Source of the DNA: Serripes groenlandicus
Taxonomy: Eukaryota > Mollusca > Bivalvia > Cardiida > Cardiidae
DNA length: 64,000 nt
Assembly (NCBI GenBank): GCA_031761405.1
Contig: JASEVX010000011.1
Coordinates: 32,290,140-32,354,139, forward strand
Direction: 5' to 3'
Shown: piece after piece, positions 38,081 to 48,658 of the stretch
Layout: every line of letters starts with the position of its first letter
Position numbering within the stretch: position 1 is the stretch's first letter
Notes under the pieces: generated by a model
Database searches by the model: none
What the model was told of the DNA's origin: nothing
Seen by the model: the letters and a program-made list of their open reading frames with translations, nothing else
Program-made: the position numbers and the translations under genes

Positions 38081-40137
38081 ATGAATAACAAAGCCATTGC
38101 CGTTTTGCTGCTCGTGTGCCTGCTTGGCGCTGCTTTCATCGAACAGGCGGAAGGTAAAGTACTTTAATTTTGAATTAAACTTTTCAATTTTATCTGTTAT
38201 AATACTTTCAGAGGCGTTTGCTTTTTAACTGTCTTAAAAAACTTTACTTCACAAAAGAAATTGCTTGTATTCCTTCAATATATATAATTTGTCGGAACCA
38301 TTTTGGGAAATGTATAATTAATTGCCTTGAGAAAGTTTTCCTTTTACCATTTATTTTTCAAAAGTCGTCGGCTGCAGAGATGTTAACTATCGTCTGTATA
38401 GCGAAAATAGTCATATTGTTAAGGTCAGAACAGACCATTCTTTGATAATGCAGAACATGTTCAACAACTCATAATCGAATTGATAAATCAATAAGTTCAA
38501 TCTAATCGAATGATTCAATGAGGAGTAATAAGTCGCGAGTTTCAGATGGTGAAGGTTTAGGTATTTAATACTTGCCCATAAATAGACGCTTTTCTATGCA
38601 TCTGTAGCAGACCACTTTTGAAAACACTGTTCCAAAAGGAAACATTGTTCGAAATGACTAATATCTCAGTCTGCCGAAGTGTTTTCCCCTATATTTCATA
38701 AGTGTTCTTTCTTTTTTAAACAGTTAACATATTTGTTTTTCAAGTCGTCTGTCGCAGATTTGTTTTTATGTGGAAAGGTGTCAAGGTCCAACTAAACGTT
38801 TTGTTTGACAGGATAAATACAGACAGTCAGAACTATTCGACTTAAGCGTACAATCGTGTTTGTCATCTATGTTCGTAAATAGCCGAGTGATTAAAGTCAT
38901 CTTAATACAGACACATGTTATTGACTGATAAATATATGTATTTAAACATGAACAAATAACCTCATACGCATGTGTATAAAACAAACCTGCAGCAGACGAC
39001 TTTGAAAACATATTGGCAAAATATAAAACATCTCCATATATAAGGGTTGAATTATTAAATAGAGTTGAACAGATTGTAGCAAAAAGAGAAATTACTCATT
39101 AACGTAGGCTGTACAGGCGTCAGAAAGCGTCTATAGGTGGAAAAGGGTTAAGCTGTAACTTAAGCTCACTAGTGACAGAACGGAAATGACTGTTTACTGG
39201 ACATCGAGCAATTAAATCATAGTAACAGAAAGAAAATGACTGTCTACTGGACATCGAGCAATTACATCATAGTGACAGAAAGGAAATGACCGTTTACTGG
39301 ACATCGAGCAATTAAATCATAGTGACTAGGGTTTTAATATATATCGTGTTTTTTGTAACTGAAATACATCAATGGTCGTAAGGAAACAATTTTTTGACAG
39401 TTTAATTGCAGAAATAATTATTTTAATTTTAGGAAATGAGTACTGTTCATCCTATCCTTAAAATACTTTGTTTCTTTAAGATCGGATACTTGATTAGCAT
39501 TACTTCATTTCTCATGATGTTCCGTCTTTAACTGATTGTAACATATTTCTCTTTTGCGATCACTTGAACATGTGCTATTTCGAATATATCCTTGAACTCG
39601 ATATTCCCTTTAAAGACAATGTATCAGCAGTTCTTATTGCTCAGACGAAGTCGAAAAAAACGTCAAAATAACTCGAGTTATCAACGTTTTCGAGATGTCG
39701 CTACTGCAGTTATATTACATTCATTAAGGATTTTTGTTTATTTCCTAATTCATTTATGATGATATGTGTATTTTGAAAATCGTGATAGTAATACAATTAT
39801 CAAGAAAACAGTGCAACAGCAGTTCCGAATGCTTCGCTGTTTTCAATGAACGAATCGAATCCGTTACAAGAAATTGTTCGGGTTAAACGACATATTATAC
39901 TTTTCACATGTCTGAATGATCGCGAATCACCTGTAACTGTTCTTCCAAATACGAGAAGCATCTGTCTGTTTAGTATATCAACTCACGAAGAGTATTTCTT
40001 TCAATTCAGCAACACCAGGGGGCATGACCTGTTTCTGTGCTAAGCACTGTCCACCGAAGTACTTCTACATAGCTGGAAAATGCCCCAAGTGGTACTATCC
40101 CAGAATCTGGAGGTGTTGTCGTAGAATGTGGGGCTGA
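38081..40137 (+). CDS. Cysteine-rich cationic secreted peptide, copy B (putative antimicrobial peptide)
   Basis: Exon 1 is 38081-38153, starting at the only ATG after the TATA box, and encodes a 24-residue signal peptide beginning MNNKAIAVLLLVCLLGAA. The donor GTAAAG lies at 38154 (phase 1). Exon 2 is 40010-40137 after a TTCAATTCAG acceptor, with TGA at 40135-40137. The precursor is 66 residues, with an Ala-Glu-Ala site just before the mature Thr-Pro-Gly-Gly. The six-cysteine framework is as in copies A and C, and the C-terminal block CPKWYYPRIWRCC is invariant. The mature peptide differs from copy C by one residue (Ile for Val in the segment before the fourth Cys). The 1.86-kb intron is the shortest of the three and lacks the TTAA elements of copy A, so it shows the less invaded state. 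It is divergent from A and convergent with C. Coding is supported by conserved splice sites, frame and start across three copies; function is inferred. Confidence 0.87.
39172..39336 (-). repeat. 50-bp intronic minisatellite, copy B (3 units)
   Basis: Three units of the same minisatellite on the opposite strand (core GTTTACTGGACATCGAGCAA), in the homologous intron position of copy B. It is flanked by CACTAGTGACAG on one side and ACTAGGGTTTTAATA on the other. Confidence 0.92.
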
Positions 40138-40280
40138 GCTCGTGGTTACAGTCAAAGATCAGGTATAACTTGGCGATATTAACCTGATCCTGACCTTTGT
40201 ACCGTCATTTATATTACCGGTTTCATGTCGTACATGTTTTCTTTAACTATGTTATAAAATGTATAAAAAGGCACACGATG

Positions 40281-40520
40281 GATTGATTGGGGCTGTACGC
40301 CGTTTTCAACAATGTTTCATATCAAGGCCAGTTCACCTACTCATGTGTGTCCTGGCTATCTCACACCAGTGCTCCACACTACATTGGTGTAAGACAAATG
40401 AAGCTTGTCACAGTAACTTTAATCAACCATTGGAAATAATATTGACCGGGCTTCGAACTCACAACCCCATTGATTGACAGCCCGCGCCGCCACCGACGGA
40501 GCTACAGGGGCTTGGCTCAC
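40281..40520 (-). mobile_element. tRNA-headed SINE (family 1) downstream of copy B
   Basis: Counterpart of the SINE at 16903-17147, on the minus strand. The tail GATTGATTGGGGCTGTACG is at the left and the B box GGGCTTCGAACTCACAACC region at about 40445. It starts about 140 nt after the stop codon, so it may lie in the 3' UTR; the first AATAAA on the plus strand downstream is at 40563-40568. Confidence 0.8.
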
Positions 40521-42100
40521 GATTAAAAGAATACATTATTGTTCAATGTCAATTTCTTTATTAATAAAATGTGTTATAGGTTGCTGCAATCTTTACATTC
40601 TAAGAATTGATAAGCAATGCATATAGAATAGGTTAAATAAACTACATGTGATACATGATTCTTTGAATCAAGTGTCTGGGATTAAAGATGCCGAGTCAAA
40701 CATGGGAGCAGAAACATTTACTTCATACTAATATGTTTCATTAAACAAAAGTCAGGATAAAGTTATTGTAAAGTGATAATCTTGTTAAAGCGCGTAGGTA
40801 TTGAGCGACACCATTCGAAACATCTTCAACATTGACTACAGAGTACTCTCTGAGCCGTTACCTAAAGGAAGCAATTCAATTTCAATACATTACCCTTGTA
40901 GCATAATGGGTTATGGTACTTTCCGAGCGCATTTCTATAATTCATTTATATCAATATTAGTACCCCAAACTTCTAAACAGACGAAACTTATTTATTTGAG
41001 AAATGAAGAACAAATACATTTTCAATAAATTCAAAATGCAGTTATGAGAACAGCGAAAAAACATGACAAATGGGAGACAACTGTAGTATTTTGCAAATTC
41101 CGATCAAGCCTTTCAGATTTACTTCCCTTTGACCTTCGGATTAGCATTTGAAGAATGCTTATACGTGTATTAGTTTGAACATATTTATATTACTTGATTG
41201 CGAAACAAGCTTTCAGCTTATATTAATTACGCTCGATGTCTGTTTCCTGGATACTTAACTAGTACTAGCGCCGTTTGTGCGAAAAAGCCCAAAAGCAGAA
41301 CACGCTCATCATGGGACTTTGGTACAAGAGGCCGACGCTCTGAACCACGGTCTTCCACATTTTATGAAATTCATATTGTGAAATTAATGACACACATAAT
41401 TAGCTTTAAAGGAACTACATATATGTCAACATAATTTTGCCTATCTGTTTTAATCTATGTTTAATCCAATTACTTTTGTTCGCATATATTTTCCATAATT
41501 CGCCTTACTGATTCCGAATTCTCTTTATAGCATCAGTAAATCAAAGCACAAATTAACATAACTATTTGTTTACATGAAAAAACTAAATATACTTTCGTTC
41601 GTAAACATATTGGGTACATATTGTCAAACAATATCGGGCTATATTAAATTGTGTTTCATGCATGACGGAAAATACATTGAATGCCTGACCATTTTCATTA
41701 CAGGTTGGAGAAACAAGGCAACAGAACGACCTCTTTAAACACAGAAATGTAATTTTATATCTGTCCATTCAAGTATGTAAGCTTTGATGTCAACAAATAA
41801 ACGTAGAAATACAACAAAACAAACGATATCCGTGTGTTTTCTGTACCCATGAATTATGATACGATATCTGATTAACCCATTCCAACATACAGATGTATTT
41901 GAAGCAAACGAATTTTATAAGCATTGTAGTAAAAATAAAATGCTTATACAAGTAGTGAGCAAGTTCTCCGTTTGCCAACTTGTTTGCATTTCTATTGGAT
42001 AATATCTTGTTTTGTAAATACAAATGTCTGCTAATGTATTTAATGTGGCAGAGAAATAGTAATTTAGCTGAGACGATATATTCAGAGTCGTCTTCCTTAA

Positions 42101-42320
42101 CCCTTTCCATACGACAATTCTGCAGCAGACGACTTTGAACATATTTTGTCAGAAAATGGAAAATCTCTATAATTGAATGGATAACCTATGACTAAAAGTG
42201 GAAAACATTGTGTCAAAAGGAGAAATTGCTCGTTTTGAGCAATTTATTCTTTTGTCACTATGTTTTTTAAAAAGCCGCCTGCTTCAGAGGCGTCAGAAAG
42301 CGTCTATTTGAGGGAAAGGG
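42101..42320. mobile_element. Foldback MITE, CCCTTTCCC/TTAA family, complete
   Basis: TTAA at 42097-42100 and 42321-42324. Its left end has a small deletion (CCCTTTCCATACGAC). The tandem-duplication breakpoint lies inside it, near 42180. Confidence 0.83.
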
Positions 42321-42791
42321 TTAAAATTAAACGGTTTTATGAAATCGATGCAATGGTAATTAGATGCAGTTAAAGTAATTTGTTGCCAGAATCAGAATCC
42401 GCCAGTTTCGAGTAATTGTTCGATTTGCTACGCAGTACAGTGTTTTCAAGAAGTCGAGTCTTGGGGAAATTGTTTATTTATTTAAATACGCCCGTTTTTT
42501 CATAATATGATATAAAATCGTTAAGCCAATCTAATTTTAATTCATCATAATTTGTTGTTTTTGATTCAATTATCATGTATGTAGTATATCTGAGCCTGTG
42601 TATACATAAATGTATAATATGGCTTTTTAAAACAGCGTAGAACCAAATAAAACCGTGAAACTGTTTGATCAATATCTCAACTGTTCAAAGATTACTAACG
42701 CAAGCTTGTTAAAAACATTTGTCACCTTATACGTGTATCGTTCCAATGAGACGGGGTAAATGTACAGTCTGATCTGAACCCTACACTGTTT

Positions 42792-42928
42792 GAATTACAA
42801 ATATAGCATGGATATTGTATACGTAACTAACATAATTTGTTGTAACAAATGTTATGTATTGTGGGCCGGAGGCCTTTATTTACAAAATAAAACTTTGTAT
42901 TTTGTATCTTGTATCTTGTATCTTGTTT
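42792..42928 (+). mobile_element. LINE 3' tail insertion, 137 bp
   Basis: Present in the first but not the second copy of the 42.18-45.59 kb tandem duplication. It carries GGGCCGGAGGCC, AAAATAAAAC and a (TTGTATC)n tail, like the 3' end of the LINE at 15.9 kb. GTTT lies at 42788-42791 and again at 42925-42928, while the uninserted copy at about 44575 reads CACTGTTTAAAG. Confidence 0.7.
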
Positions 42929-43186
42929 AAAGATTACTTACGTAAGCTTGTTAAACACATGTGTAACCTTGTGTATCTTCCAATGAGACGGAGTAAATGT
43001 ACAATCTGATCTGAACCCTACACTGTTTAGTCATGTTAATGTGTATATTTTCAAATAGACGGGCTCAGATTATGCTGGTGGACGCGGAACACCCTTCCTA
43101 GAATAAGTTTATACCCATCTTTAGCTTAAAATCTATTTAAATGAATTTCGATTTTTGAACCGTGTTCAGCTAATGGGTTGTTTGGT

Positions 43187-43435
43187 GCTTTACGCCGCTT
43201 TCAACAATTGTTCAGTTATATCACGGCGTTTCCTTGGTTAGTTACCAGTACACCTGGTCCATTTATCCTAACACCAGACAGTCAGTCTTAATGTTAACCC
43301 TCAACCCTGAGCGCAAAGGAGGGCAGCCATTACTACCATTCAAAGTATTTGGTATGACCTGACTGGTGATCGAACAACGAGTATACAACACTACTACACC
43401 ACCGAGACTGTCCGTGCTCAGTTAAAATCTAGTTA
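43187..43435 (-). mobile_element. SINE (family 3)
   Basis: The tail TTGTTTGGTGCTTTACGCCG reads into TATATCACGGCGTTTCCTTG, and the head region has GGTGATCGAACAACGAG. The tandem duplicate is at about 44815-45065. Others are at 23560-23785 (+), 36655-36870 (-) and 61840-62045 (+), which correspond between arms, plus 11825-11940 (-), 27784-27905 (-), 49455-49655 (+), 53380-53615 (+) and 53710-53850 (+). Confidence 0.75.
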
Positions 43436-43479
43436 AACTGTAACCTACTAGCCACAGAAGTACGTGAGTTCGTGGAAGA

Positions 43480-43600
43480 CAGTGGTGCAGTGGTAGAGCG
43501 TCGGGCTATCGTATCAAAGGTCCCGGGTTCGAATCATGCGATGAGCGAGTTCTGCCTTAGAGATTTCCCCACACAAATGGTGCGAGTACTGGTTATGTTT
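43480..43600 (+). mobile_element. tRNA-headed SINE (family 2)
   Basis: The head has A box TGGTGCAGTGGTAGAGCGTC and B box GGGTTCGAATC, followed by GAGCGAGTTCTGCCTTAGAG. The tandem duplicate is at about 45112-45235. Counterparts are at about 53190-53315 (minus, arm C) and 13830-13945 (minus, arm A); another pair is at 41268-41360 (minus) and 55265-55385 (plus). Confidence 0.8.
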
Positions 43601-43954
43601 AAAATGAAGCAGATATCGAGCGTGAAAATTATAAGCTGAAACCTTGTTTTGTAATACCTTTAAAATAAATACATTTAAACTAAGTAGTTGAAAACATAAT
43701 AAAACACACTGTGTATAAAACGTTAAGGTGATAGTTCTCTATCTTTAATTGTTATATATGGTTTTCTCGGAAGAACGTGCCATTCCTCAGCTGATGTTAC
43801 TGATACCAATTTAGCCATGCCATGCGGAACGGGATTTAGTGTCATACCCGTTTAGGCATCAATTAAAGGTGTTTCAATATCACAGATTTGGTTACATTTC
43901 TAAAGTTTCATCAGAAGCTCCATCAATCGCTTTTCTGAATGTTATCGCACATTG

Positions 43955-44094
43955 ATAACCTATGACTAAAAGTGGAAAACATTGTGTCAAAAGGAGAAAT
44001 TGCTCGTTTTGAGCAATTTATTCTTTTGTCACTATGTTTTTTAAAAAGCCGTCTGCTTCAGAGGCGTCAGAAAGCGTCTATTTGAGGGAAAGGG
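43955..44094. mobile_element. Half MITE at tandem-duplication junction
   Basis: Only the right half of the element at 42101-42320 is present, ending GAGGGAAAGGG-TTAA at 44095-44098. It begins exactly at the junction of the tandem duplication. Confidence 0.8.
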
Positions 44095-45869
44095 TTAAAC
44101 TTAAACGGTTTTATGAAATCGATGCAATGGTAATTAGATGCAATTAAAATAATTTGTTGCCAGAATCAGAATCCGCCAGTTTCGAGTAATTGTTCGATTT
44201 GCTACGCAGTACGGTGTTTTCAAGAGGTCGAGTCTTGGGGAAATTGTTTATTTATTTAAATACGCCCGTTTTTTCATAATATGATATAAAATCGTTAAGC
44301 CACTGGCTTCTACTCCTAATTTTAATTCATCATAATTTGTTGTTTTTTATTCAATTATCATGTATGTAGTATATCTGAGCCTGTGTATACATAAATGTAT
44401 AATATGGCTTTTTAAAACAGCGTAGATCCAAATAAAACCATGAAACTGTTTGATCAATATCTCAACTGTTCAAAGATTACTAACGCAAGCTTGTTAAAAA
44501 CATTTGTCACCTTATACGTGTAGCGTTCCAATAAGACGGGGTAAATGTACAGTCTGATCTGAACCCTACACTGTTTAAAGATTACTTACGTAAGCTTGTT
44601 AAACACATTTGTAACCTTGTGTATCTTCCAATGAGACGCGGGTCTGATCTGAACCCTACACTGTTTAGTCATGTTAATGTGTATATTTTCAAATAGACGG
44701 ACTCAGATAATGCTGGTGGACGCGGAACACCCTCCCTAGAATACGTTTATACCCATCTTAAGCTTAACATCTATTTAAAAGAATTCCGATTTTTGAACCG
44801 TGTTCAGCTAATGGGTTGTTTGGTGCTTTACGCCGCTTTCAACAATTGTTCAGTTATATCACGGCGTTTCCTTGGTTAGTTACCAGTACACCTGGTCCAT
44901 TTATCCTAACACCAGACAGTCAGTATTAATGTTAACCCTCAACCCTGAGCGCAAAGGAGGGCAGCCATTACTACCATTCAAAGTATTTGGTATGACCTGA
45001 CTGGTGATCGAACAACGAGTATACAACACTACTACACCACCGAGGCTGTCCGTGCTCAGTTAAAATCTAGTTAAACTGTATCCTACTAGCCACAGAAGTA
45101 CGTGAGTTCGTGGAAGACAGTGGTGCAGTGGTAGAGCGTCGGGCTATCGTATCAAAGGTCCCGGGTTCGAATCATGCGATGAGCGAGTTCTGCCTTAGAG
45201 ATTTCCCCACACAAATGGTGCGAGTACTGGTTATGTTTAAAATGAAGCAGATATCGAGCGTGAAAATTATAAGCTGAAACCTTGTTTTGTAATACCTTTA
45301 AAATAAATACGTTTAAACTAAGTAGTTGAAAACATAATAAAACACACTGTGTATAAAACGTTAATGTGATAGTTCTCTATCTTTAATTGTTATATATGGT
45401 TTTCTCGGAAGAACGTGCCATTCCTCAGCTGATGTTACTGATACCAATTTAGCCATGCCATGCGGAACGGGATGTAGTGTCATACCCGTTTAGGCATCAA
45501 TTAAAGGTGTTTCAATATCACAGATTTGGTTACATTTCTAAAGTTTCATCAGAAGCTCCATCAATCGCTTTTCTGAATGTTATCGCACAGTGAAGACCCT
45601 TTTGAGATGTGCACGTGGGAAGGTACTTAATTGGAACAAATTATGTGAAGTATTGATGCTCTAGAAAGTCAACGCACACATGATTAGGTGGGTTGATCGC
45701 AGAGATGTAAATTACAAACTGCTGTAAATGCGTTAAGGAAGGCCGAGCAGGACTCAAATTTGCGGTACCCGGAGTGATAGGCTTTGTCGTTACTGATTGA
45801 GGCAATCTCATTAAAACCAGATCTTAACTTATAGAGTATTCCGGTTGTATTTGAATAAACAAAGGAACA

Positions 45870-47750
45870 ATGGCGTCCGTAGAATATTCGTCCGTAGAAC
45901 AGGCGAATCTTCTACTAACGCCAAAAAAAGTTTATTTATTTAACGACAAGTGTTTTATGTGTGGTTTTTCGTTCAGGGAAATATTTTTAACGAGTTCAGG
46001 TAGAAAAAAAGAAAACAATACTGTTTCATATGAAATTAAAACTTTCAAAAGAACGTATCTTTGTAATTAACAAAGTGTTGCAACACAGAGAAATGACAAC
46101 TGTCAGCACATTTTTCCAGCACATTAACTTTTGAAAACATTGTGACAAAAGAAGAAATTGCTCATAATAAATAATTTCTCTTTTCGCCACATTGTTTTCA
46201 ATTCCAGTCAACAATTATGCTTTCATTTACATAGATTTGTTAACCAAGTTGTTTTAAGTAGTCTGCTGCAGCTTTCTTGTAAGTGGTAATATTTAGTGAA
46301 TTTAATTAACTTGTCCTGTAGGGTAACTCAAACTTCATGAAAATTGGAAATCAAATGTGAAAATCAATCCCTAGAAATTTGATCAATGCTGACTTTCAAG
46401 AGCATGTAGTCTTCCTGAAATATTATCATTCAAAACAAATATATGCACACGTGACTAGATAGATCCAGGACAACAGTCATCAAATTGTATAGCTTCATGA
46501 TAATCAAAGCTGATTATTTATTTGGGTAATTAGAAAACAACTGGTTATCATTTGCACAGGTTGACAATAAGAAAGCAGCTTGGCTGAAGCAGATATAACA
46601 AATTACTCATTTTAAAATATACATAAATAATATAAGTACTCACCGATGTGTTAACTTATTGTTTGTGATACATTTGATTATGCATGACAAACTTCAAGTT
46701 CCTGTTTATAATGAGAAAGAATGTGTTTGACAGATAAATATAAATTAAAGTGAAACAAATGTCTAAAACAAAACATATTTCTATCAGAATGTATTTCTCA
46801 TTTAAGGTTACTGTTCACTACCCCAGTGGAACAAAGTCCTCATGTATCTTGCCAGAGCATCAGAAAAGGATTTGCAAGACTTTGGTGACAGGCACAAATT
46901 GTGAAAAGGTCATACTGGATGTGCTAGCCCAAGAAAATCCCTTAAACGTTATCAAATGTGCTGCCAATATTATTAAATGTGAATGCAAAACCCTATGCAA
47001 AAGATATTCAGCTTCTATTTTTAGACAGACAGATTATGAAAGTATTTTTTCATTTTCCTGGATGAACCTTTACAATGAGCTTGACACAAAATGTCCGGGA
47101 CTAAATATGATTCTTGAATCAATTATAAGTGATAACCATTTCAACACATGATGGTTATGGCATCCATTGGACTACATAGCAGGTGCCAGGAAATGTCTAC
47201 AGCACATTACCTGATGAGCTTTGTGATGGCTAATGGTGGCTGTACACAGAAGGTATGTCGAAATTATTCTTACGAGGTTTCATATAATAAATTGGATCTC
47301 AAAGAGAAAAAATAGCATACAGAAAATAATAGTGTGAATATAATGTATGGGTGACTCAATTCATCAATATAAGAGTATTCTGCATTCTAAATTTGTTTCA
47401 GTCTGTCCTGTTTACAACAAATTGAAGTCTGCAACAGACACATTAGAAAATATTTGGGGCTAAAATATGGAAAATCAGTAATCCTGAGTAAGAATATCAA
47501 TTATAAACTACTAATTTTAATGTATGTGTTTAAAATTTGTAAATTTACAGACACTTGAGAGATTATCAAAACTTGGATTAAGCGTGCGACCAGAGACTGT
47601 CCACAGAAAGCTAACATCTTGGAATGGAATGCTTGATGCTGAAATAATTCAACTGAAAGGCGAGTGGTCAAATGGCGGCCACAAAAAATACCAGCTTATT
47701 GGTGACAACTGGGATAAGGATGTTCTATTATCCTACAGCACCTGCTTATG
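45870..47750 (+). pseudogene. Broken multi-exon gene fragment of an expanded invertebrate family
   Basis: Exon-like pieces are 45870 to about 46000 (MASVEYSSVEQANLLL ... CFMCGFSF, then CAG|GTAGAA), about 46806-47252 after a TTTAAG acceptor and before AAG|GTATGT, and 47551-47747 after TTTACAG (LSKLGLSVRPETV ... YQLIGDNWDKDV). The last junction is phase 0 and in frame. A frameshift lies near 47145, where one frame ends in His-Phe-Asn-Thr-stop and the next continues MVMASIGLHSRC, and the frame stops soon after the GDNWDKD motif. The layout (CxxC N-terminus, a leucine-rich middle, a GDNxD motif) resembles multicopy uncharacterised proteins I recall from bivalves and cnidarians. Family assignment is from memory and uncertain; function is unknown. 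Confidence 0.4.
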
Positions 47751-48540
47751 ATTATTTAAATGAGTTGGGTCAATTAAATTATACGACCATATATGACCTG
47801 TCGTCAGATCCAATATACGTACATCAAAGTTTTTTGGTCTGATTTTAATGAGATTGTGACTGAGGTATCAAACATTGACAAGTTACGACTGAAATATCTG
47901 ATATGCGATCCCACACACCGAAACAGCAATTAACATGTGAATCCATTTCTAATCCCTTCATAGTACTTCGTCTTACCCACTTGGAGGTCGAAAACGCAAC
48001 TCATGTAAAGGTCCCGTTCGGTTTTCAGGGAAGTACATGGAAAAGTAAAAAAAAGTCGCGTGACAAATGCAGTGACGCATTTACTTGGGAGACAGTGTGA
48101 CGAATAATTCATGGTAAACAAAGAAATCGCGCGACAAATGCAGTGGCGGATTTACCGGGGGTGGGCCGCAGATGTCACACAATTCGTTGGATTGCGTCAG
48201 AAAGCATCTGTAAAATGGAAAGGGTCATGTGGTAAGATATTTAAATAAAGTTTAACACGCTCATTAGCTAGATCTCTTCCATAGTCTAGTCACACGCTTT
48301 CACATTCGCAAAAAAATGCTTTTCATATCGGAATTTGAAATGTAAATTCATTTGTATCTTCAAGGACGACTGTGGATATTGTCCCTATGTTACAAACAAC
48401 TTTTGACACTTGCACAACGGATGATTGAAAACATTGGGGGTTTGTACGAGACATTTTCCTGTTAAGACATATGAAAAATGATATGATATGAATAGTTAAC
48501 AATACCTTGTTAAGTTCTTTGAACCCTTTTCCCACTTGCT

Positions 48541-48658
48541 TTATCACAGCAGAACTCCACTCAACAGTCTTTCCAACTAAACACGATGGGATTCGAACTC
48601 ACAACCCTTGATACTTAACCCGCGTCGCTGCAAACTGAGTTGCCGAGGTTCGGCTGAC
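48541..48658 (-). mobile_element. SINE (family 1), 5' half
   Basis: GGGATTCGAACTCACAACCC and ACCCGCGTCGCTGCAAACTG form a tRNA-like head on the minus strand. The 3' half is missing. Confidence 0.65.

Larger units (their letters stand above)
42180..45590 (+). repeat. Tandem duplication of 1.6-1.8 kb downstream of copy B
   Basis: Copy 1 is 42180-43954 and copy 2 is 43955 to about 45590, nearly identical (a few single-base changes). Both contain the right half of a MITE, an oppositely oriented SINE pair and the GGAAGAACGTGCCATTCCTC segment. Copy 2 lacks the LINE tail but has a small extra CTGGCTTCTACTCC at about 44302. The duplication breakpoint falls inside the MITE at AACCTATGACTAAAAGTGG. Arms A and C have one copy. 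Confidence 0.9.
32470..48170 (+). repeat. Segmental duplication arm B
   Basis: Mirror image of arm A from the 60-bp array through copy B and its downstream flank to about 45.8 kb, and mirror image of arm C further out to about 48.17 kb. It is interrupted by a 1.7-kb tandem duplication (42.18-45.59 kb) and by a 2-kb segment at about 45.81-47.86 kb that is absent at the matching site in arm C. Confidence 0.78.

Noticed and set aside
46750..47151. Treating the 133-codon frame as an intact single-exon gene
   Set aside because: The similarity-like continuation lies in another frame after 47151 and then in a spliced exon at 47551, so the segment is better read as part of a broken multi-exon gene.
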